From Chondrus crispus (taxonomy: Eukaryota; Rhodophyta; Florideophyceae; Gigartinales; Gigartinaceae): a stretch of DNA of 43,057 nucleotides. Both the position numbers and the translations under genes were made by a program. Positions within the stretch are counted from its first letter, which is position 1, and every line of letters starts with the position of its first letter. Where the stretch lies: the NCBI RefSeq assembly GCF_000350225.1, contig NW_005179065.1, forward strand, positions 151,476-194,532, in the 5' to 3' direction. Positions 38,227 to 43,057 of the stretch are shown one piece after another. Below the pieces are notes generated by a model. It was given only the letters and a program-made list of their open reading frames with translations. It had not been told where the DNA came from and did not search any database.

Positions 38227-40565
38227 GCGGTCGGCGGTTGGCGCTCGAACGGCGAACCCGGGCGGAGACCTTGGCGGATCCGAAGCTTTTGATAATTGGC
38301 CTCGCGGGCCTGCAAAAGCTTCGAACGCAGCGCGCTATCCGCCACCACAGGACATTGCTCCTGTCGGTGGGTCAGGTCCAGACAGAACCGACACGGCGGG
38401 GGTCCAGGTAATCCTTGATTGAAGAACCGGACCCGCTGGTTCTGTACTGGCCTTCCGTACGGATGTGCGCGCGCGTTACCGTGTTGGGCGGGCGCCATCG
38501 GCGCGCCCGCCGGGGACGAGGCAGGTGACGGATGGTAGCTAGTCGGCGGCGAGCTAAGCGAGCTCGGCGTCGCCGACTGGTCCGTCACCGCCAGTATCTC
38601 CTCCGTTTCGGTTCCGCGTGCTGTCGGGAGTTCAGACAGGGACTCGACCGACAGCACGGGCCTTGTCCGCGCGTTGCGCGTGAATCTTCTCACCGAGTCG
38701 GACGGTGCTTGAGGCGACGCGAAGGAGGTCGCCTGTCTTCGAGCCGAGCGGTGCGTCTCGCCTATCGCTTGCGCGTAGCGTGCCACCGCTTGGTAGTCCA
38801 CGCCCGGATGCGTCGCGAGATAATTCCGCACCTGCGCGCACGTCGCTGGCAGAAGTCCCTCAACAAAAAGGGACTTCAGGCGCCTGTCCGAAAATACGGT
38901 TCCGCAGCGCAACGCCTTGTCCCACAACTGGTTACTGTACACCTCCTCCGTCATATTAGAGCTCTGACGGAAGGAGGTGACATCACCGACCGCTTCGGAA
39001 GTAACTTCGTCGGTCGCGTACGTGCGCAATAAAAAGTTAATAACTTCCGCGTAGGTTTCGAGCATATCGCGCTGCTCCGCATCGACCGCCATGGTGTTCC
39101 CGTGTAGCCTGGACTGGAGCAAGGCGTGAGCCTGCCCAGTCAAATAGAACTGGAAACACCATACGGCCGCGCCTTCGCTGACCCCATTGTGGTCGCAGGC
39201 CATCTTGAAGCGCGCGAGGAATCCTAGCACCGCGATTGGATCTTGACCACCGAATGTGTGGGTTTTCAGCTGGACGTCCAACTTCTTCCGATATCGGTTA
39301 ACTCGCCGCGCGGTACTCGCGTCGTAGCGCGCGCTGCGATTTTCCAGCCGATACGTGCGGTAGTCGACGGCCTTGGTGAACAGGTCGTTCAGCGGCCTGA
39401 TCACCGGCAACCGTTTCGGATCCCGCCTCGGGGCAGACCGGCGGTCTCTGCCCCTGCGATGGCGGTCTCCTTCTCCGCCGGGGCTACTGTAGCCCTCCGG
39501 ATCGGAGTCTTCTCGCCGGAACCGACGTCGGTCGCGCGCATTGCGGCCTCTGCGGTCGCTTCTGCGCGATCCGTCCGACTCGGTGTCCTCGTCATCGGAG
39601 GGGTATCCACCTCCTCCGGCATCGCGGTATCGCGTGTAGCGGCCGTCGCGGTTATCATCGGAGGGGTACCCGACCCCCCCGGCATCGCGGTATCGCGCGT
39701 AGCGTCCGTCGCGGTTCTTGCGCGTCGCCCTGTGGCGACGTCTTGTGTCTTCTTCCTCGGAGGGGTTTTCTGTACCCTCCGAGGTGTAGCCTTGAGCGCC
39801 GGGTGCGCTTCTTCTGCTCGACCGATACGGCTGTCGCTTTTCTGTCGCGAAGCGCCCCAGGCGGTTTTCTGTCCCGCGGGGGCCAGCCGTATCGGCGAGT
39901 ACGGGAGGGCCATTTTCTGTGGGCCCTCCTGTAGCACCATAAATTGGTGGGAGGTAAATGGTCTTACCCTCCGGGTGAGGGGCCATTGTACCGATCCCGG
40001 GTGCGGCGCCGATCGGTTCAGCGTGCGTTAGCGTAGAATCCGGAGCGGTTGAGTCGCGCTGCTCGCGTGCGTCGACTCCTGCTCCGGCGAAGGTCGTGGC
40101 CAGACGATTGGCCACGGCGGAGCTGATCGCTCCCTTTAGAGCCGTGCCGGACGGGGATTCTTCATCCACAGTGGTGAGCGCGGTCACCACCTCGCATTGG
40201 ACTTGAGCGGGTAGAAGTTCGTCCAAAAGCGGTGGTATCGCGCTGCGTACGTGCGCGTCCACGAGAGCGGGCACCGTTCGGTCGAGGCATACGCGCACTA
40301 CCTGGGGGAGTTCCGTAGCGAGGAACTCCTCGACCCAGGCCTGGATGCGCGGCTGAATCGCGTCGACCATCCATTGGACGCGATTCTCAGTGCCTGCCGA
40401 CCCGGCCGGCGTAACATCCGATGCGGACGCTCGCGTGCGGCCCGGTCGCGGTGGCGGTCGCAGCAGGGCTTCCGGGTTCTCCACCCGGGGGCGCGGTGCG
40501 CCACTGCCACTGCGGGTGCTCAGACGCCCGGAGGCGGAGTCTGCCCCTTGATCCGGTCGGTTCAT
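38079..40565 (-). CDS. Chromovirus gag, 828 residues
   Basis: Starts at the ATG at 40565 (MNRPDQGADSASGRLSTRS). The N-terminal third is helical then Arg/Asp/Ser-rich and includes a direct repeat of the form RDGRYxRYRDAGGxGYPSDD (about 39597-39725). A capsid-like core follows (QDPIAVLGFLARFKMACDHN, AVWCFQFYLTGQAHALLQSR, YAEVINFLLRTYATDE, SLFVEGLLPATCAQVRNYL), the usual retrotransposon Gag layout. A zinc knuckle CRFCLDLTHRQEQC (C-x2-C-x4-H-x4-C) binds the RNA genome. At 828 residues it is long for a Ty3/gypsy Gag, mainly because of the disordered N-terminal half. It ends TAG at 38079, inside pol. Confidence 0.92.
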   Translation of the reverse strand: MNRPDQGADSASGRLSTRSGSGAPRPRVENPEALLRPPPRPGRTRASASDVTPAGSAGTENRVQWMVDAIQPRIQAWVEEFLATELPQVVRVCLDRTVPALVDAHVRSAIPPLLDELLPAQVQCEVVTALTTVDEESPSGTALKGAISSAVANRLATTFAGAGVDAREQRDSTAPDSTLTHAEPIGAAPGIGTMAPHPEGKTIYLPPIYGATGGPTENGPPVLADTAGPRGTENRLGRFATEKRQPYRSSRRSAPGAQGYTSEGTENPSEEEDTRRRHRATRKNRDGRYARYRDAGGVGYPSDDNRDGRYTRYRDAGGGGYPSDDEDTESDGSRRSDRRGRNARDRRRFRREDSDPEGYSSPGGEGDRHRRGRDRRSAPRRDPKRLPVIRPLNDLFTKAVDYRTYRLENRSARYDASTARRVNRYRKKLDVQLKTHTFGGQDPIAVLGFLARFKMACDHNGVSEGAAVWCFQFYLTGQAHALLQSRLHGNTMAVDAEQRDMLETYAEVINFLLRTYATDEVTSEAVGDVTSFRQSSNMTEEVYSNQLWDKALRCGTVFSDRRLKSLFVEGLLPATCAQVRNYLATHPGVDYQAVARYAQAIGETHRSARRQATSFASPQAPSDSVRRFTRNARTRPVLSVESLSELPTARGTETEEILAVTDQSATPSSLSSPPTSYHPSPASSPAGAPMAPAQHGNARAHPYGRPVQNQRVRFFNQGLPGPPPCRFCLDLTHRQEQCPVVADSALRSKLLQAREANYQKLRIRQGLRPGSPFERQPPTAWRNSRAQAPTGINVVEPREAVQSEEPALPLTDEGPEDLGLTGEAGEDA

Positions 40566-40677
40566 CGTCGAATACGCTTCGCGATCGACGCGGTGATTTC
40601 TCAACCTTTTCCGTCCGTACGGTTCTGCGCAGAGCGGGCGTCAAGGCGCGCGGCTCTACGTCGAGAGTTGTACCCCT

Positions 40678-40691
40678 CCACAAGAGTACCA
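40678..40691 (-). other. Candidate tRNA primer-binding site of element 2
   Basis: On the coding strand, 3 nt after the 5' LTR, TGGTACTCTTGTGG begins with the TGG expected to pair with a tRNA CCA end. I cannot name the tRNA. Confidence 0.5.
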
Positions 40692-40694
40692 AAA

Positions 40695-41302
40695 TGTGGT
40701 ACAACTCTCCTCAAACCCTAGCGGGCGAGAGGCTCGGAGGATGAGCCGAGGGAGCTCGCGACGCGAGACGCGCGGCGCGCGGTTACCGAACGGTCGGACT
40801 TGCGAAAAGGGAGTGGCACACTGGCCGGTTACGCGCAGTCGTCCCGAGGTGCTAGATCGGAGACGACCGGTAACGGGTTAGAAGCCAACGCGCGAGAGAA
40901 TACCGAAACGGCAGTACGTAGGCGCGAAAGGGAGGGGGGCAAGTCTGCCCCCCGTGTTTACTGCGAGGACGGTGTCCAGGTCTTAACCCCTCAGAGGGAC
41001 GCCCGGGACACCTGTCCAATACAGTACCTGTCACTTACTGTGGACCAGGTACTGTACGCGATTGAAAATCTAGCGCCGTCATTACACTACCGCACGGATC
41101 CTCACACTACGCGCTTGCATTACACTGCGCGCGCATTATCCCCACACGGTTCCTTACACTACACGTGTACCCAAGCGTACACCTGTCACTTGCTGCGCCC
41201 GTGCGGTAATCATACGTATTACACGTGGGCCACGGTGCCCCGTGCTCGCTGCACGCGGCCGCTCCTACTGTACACCGACCGCGGATCGGTCGTTGTACCA
41301 CA
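40695..41302 (-). repeat. 5' LTR of element 2 (608 bp)
   Basis: Pair of 30243-30850. Its outer end is followed directly by Ty1/copia pol sequence. Confidence 0.97.
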
Positions 41303-43057
41303 ATACCCAGCACAGTGTGGCATGGACAAAAACCGAACATCACCAAATACATGATCTTCGGTCAGCTAGGGCATGTCCCGCACATTACAAGCAAGACGTT
41401 GGTACGAAAACTCCACCCCCGCGCCCTCACAGTCAGGTACCTATTTCCGACAGACCACAAACATGTCATGGTCATCAACATGAAAGACGGAAAAACCCGA
41501 CGAGTGCGAGCGGTTGACTTTCGACCGTACCACAAAGAAATGGACCCCAATCACAACGTGCAAGTCCTTTTCAAAGCGTTCACGCCCAAACCCACCCCAA
41601 CAGAGATCACAGCCACATCACCGGCACCCATGCACCATGGACAGGCGAAGAACTATCCGGATGCAAAACTATGGGCAATAGCGCACAACAGTGAGCTTGA
41701 TAACCTGGACAAAAACAACGTTATCACATGGACACCCTCACACAAAATCCCACCCGGTACGAAACCCATCCCGCTAACGATGGGATACCGGTACAAGCGC
41801 AATGCGCAAGGAAAAATTGTGGAGAGGAAGGCACGCTGCTCCGCCCGAGGTGACAAAATGATCCCACATGTGCACTTCAATCCGGAGAAAACCACGACCT
41901 ACATGGCAGACAAAACCACTGTACGCCTCCTGTTTGCAATCGCAGCCTCGTTCAATATGTTCATCGAACACATAGACATCAAGGCAGCGTACCTACACGA
42001 AAAGTTTGATCACTCAGGAAGCAAACCAGTGTACGTCAGGCAACACCAAAGATTTGATGGCACACACAAACATGAACACAGCGTCGGCAAACTGAACAAA
42101 AATATATACGGCACACCCGGCGCAGGACACACCTACCTCAGCGCCGTCGTCAAACTGCTCAAAAAACATAAATTCGCTCAATCAGAAGCCGACATGTGCC
42201 TCTTCCACCGCCGCACAAAAAACCACATCATCATTGTATCGGTGAGCATGGATGATTTCACAGTAATCAGCACGTCCAAAAACCTCCAAAAAAAATTCGC
42301 AGACATCCTCACCACGACGTACAACATCAAGCGACTTGGAGAACCCTCCCAACTCCTTGGATGGACGATAAAAAAACTACCGAACGGAGACATCCATGCA
42401 TCACAACCAAATGCAATACAGTATGTCGTCAAGAGAGCGGACATGGACATGGCAAACAGCAAACCAACGCCATACAACACCAAAACCACTCTGCATGGAC
42501 CAACAGAGGAAGATAAACCTCTGCCAAAAATCACAAAAATTTATCAACAGCTGTTAGGGGACATTCGCTACATAGCGGACTCGACAAGACCGGACATCTA
42601 CTATGTGGCAAACCGGTTAGCAGTCGCGGCCAAAAACCCTACAGTAAGACATTGGACGGCATTAAAGCGCCTCATCCGCTACCTGAAGCACACCCCAAAC
42701 CACGGTCTGCTTTTCAAAGCTGGAAACCACAAGGCAACTGCTCCCGTCATCCCCAATCTACTCGAATCGTACAGCGATGCTGACTTTGCAGCCGATGTAA
42801 CAAACCGAAAATCGATTTCGGGAATGGTGCATCTATATAATGGCACACCAGTTTGCTGGGGTTCAATGAAGCAAACTATCACAGCCTTGTCCACGTGTGA
42901 GGCTGAGTATATAGCTGCAACTGCAGCAGCGCAGCAAACTACATGGATACGACGCATCCTTCAAGACATCAACATGCTCCCGCCCTCCCCCACGCCATTC
43001 CGCATTGACAACCAGTCTGCGATCCGCGTCGCGAAAAACAACGGGCCAACAAAGAGG
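41303..43057 (+). CDS. Ty1/copia pol fragment (end of integrase, RT, RNase H), open at both window/junction ends
   Basis: 585 codons without a stop, from the LTR edge to the end of the window. It begins in the region after the copia integrase core (STVWHGQKPNITKYMIFGQL, compare the family's W.G.KP...FG). RT follows: KARCSARGDKM, IEHIDIKAAYLHEKF and a catalytic box VSMDDFTVIS (YVDD in most relatives). Then come LGWTIKKL, YQQLLGDIRYIADSTRPDIY, and RNase H with SYSDADFAADVTNRKSISG, STCEAEYIAATAAAQQ and DNQSAIRVAKNNG. Codons are rich in A and C, unlike the CG-rich chromovirus. The 5' half of this copia element is absent from the left side of the chromovirus. The 3' end lies beyond the window. Confidence 0.93.
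   Translation, partial: MPSTVWHGQKPNITKYMIFGQLGHVPHITSKTLVRKLHPRALTVRYLFPTDHKHVMVINMKDGKTRRVRAVDFRPYHKEMDPNHNVQVLFKAFTPKPTPTEITATSPAPMHHGQAKNYPDAKLWAIAHNSELDNLDKNNVITWTPSHKIPPGTKPIPLTMGYRYKRNAQGKIVERKARCSARGDKMIPHVHFNPEKTTTYMADKTTVRLLFAIAASFNMFIEHIDIKAAYLHEKFDHSGSKPVYVRQHQRFDGTHKHEHSVGKLNKNIYGTPGAGHTYLSAVVKLLKKHKFAQSEADMCLFHRRTKNHIIIVSVSMDDFTVISTSKNLQKKFADILTTTYNIKRLGEPSQLLGWTIKKLPNGDIHASQPNAIQYVVKRADMDMANSKPTPYNTKTTLHGPTEEDKPLPKITKIYQQLLGDIRYIADSTRPDIYYVANRLAVAAKNPTVRHWTALKRLIRYLKHTPNHGLLFKAGNHKATAPVIPNLLESYSDADFAADVTNRKSISGMVHLYNGTPVCWGSMKQTITALSTCEAEYIAATAAAQQTTWIRRILQDINMLPPSPTPFRIDNQSAIRVAKNNGPTKR

Larger units (their letters stand above)
30243..41302 (-). mobile_element. Ty3/gypsy chromovirus with an antisense ORF (element 2)
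   Basis: LTRs of 608 bp begin and end with the inverted repeat TGTGGTACAAC/GTTGTACCACA and are 604/608 identical. gag and pol are on the minus strand; pol ends in a chromodomain. Between pol and the 3' LTR lie 2.9 kb containing a long ORF on the opposite strand. The internal DNA is markedly rich in CG dinucleotides. The left flank ends CATGGT and the right flank starts ATACCC, so no target-site duplication is present. All three ORFs are open, so the copy may be active. Confidence 0.95.

Noticed and set aside
1..43057. tRNA, rRNA or CRISPR arrays
   Set aside because: I saw no cloverleaf with a CCA-proximal pattern, no rRNA core sequence and no regularly spaced repeats. The tandem repeats found are too few or irregular.

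Overview
The window is eukaryotic nuclear DNA: cytosolic ribosomal protein L38 with spliceosomal introns, a mitochondrial carrier, translin, a BAH-domain chromatin protein and several classes of eukaryotic retro- and DNA transposons. Host genes are small, closely packed and mostly intronless, and several have C/A-rich leaders before a Kozak-like ATG. This resembles florideophyte red algae such as Chondrus, but that is a guess from gene style, not a proven identification.

Layout. 1-4413: 3' part of a decayed non-LTR retrotransposon (reverse transcriptase plus a C-terminal zinc-finger/endonuclease-like region), ending in four copies of an 8-bp repeat. 4449-6838: a 2.3-kb near-perfect palindrome (two 1,096-bp arms, 116-bp spacer) bracketed by 34-bp direct repeats that contain the 5' leader and start codon of the next gene. 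6833-12003: a compact host island with choline/ethanolamine kinase, RPL38 (intron directly after the ATG), a small unknown protein, a doubtful antisense ORF, translin, and a mitochondrial carrier. 12323-18113: a complete Ty3/gypsy element on the minus strand with two LTRs, a 4-bp target duplication, intact pol and frameshifted gag. 18.1-20.4 kb: a tandem repeat and otherwise featureless DNA. 20440-22032: BAH-domain protein. 22.8-28.1 kb: DNA-transposon territory, with two divergent, convergently arranged PIF/Harbinger-like (DDE_Tnp_4-type) transposase pseudogenes between a shared hairpin-containing inverted repeat. 28975-30242: an unknown ORF cut by the next element.

30243-41302: a young Ty3/gypsy chromovirus (LTRs 604/608 identical) with gag and pol on the minus strand. 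Between pol and its 3' LTR it carries a 747-codon antisense ORF with its own TATA box, Kozak ATG and polyadenylation signal. 41303-43057: an open Ty1/copia pol fragment that starts directly at the chromovirus LTR and runs off the window.

The most interesting items are the antisense ORF in the chromovirus, the palindrome with its duplicated start-codon segment, and the chromovirus flanks, which lack a target-site duplication and join two unrelated sequences. The host genes do not form one pathway.
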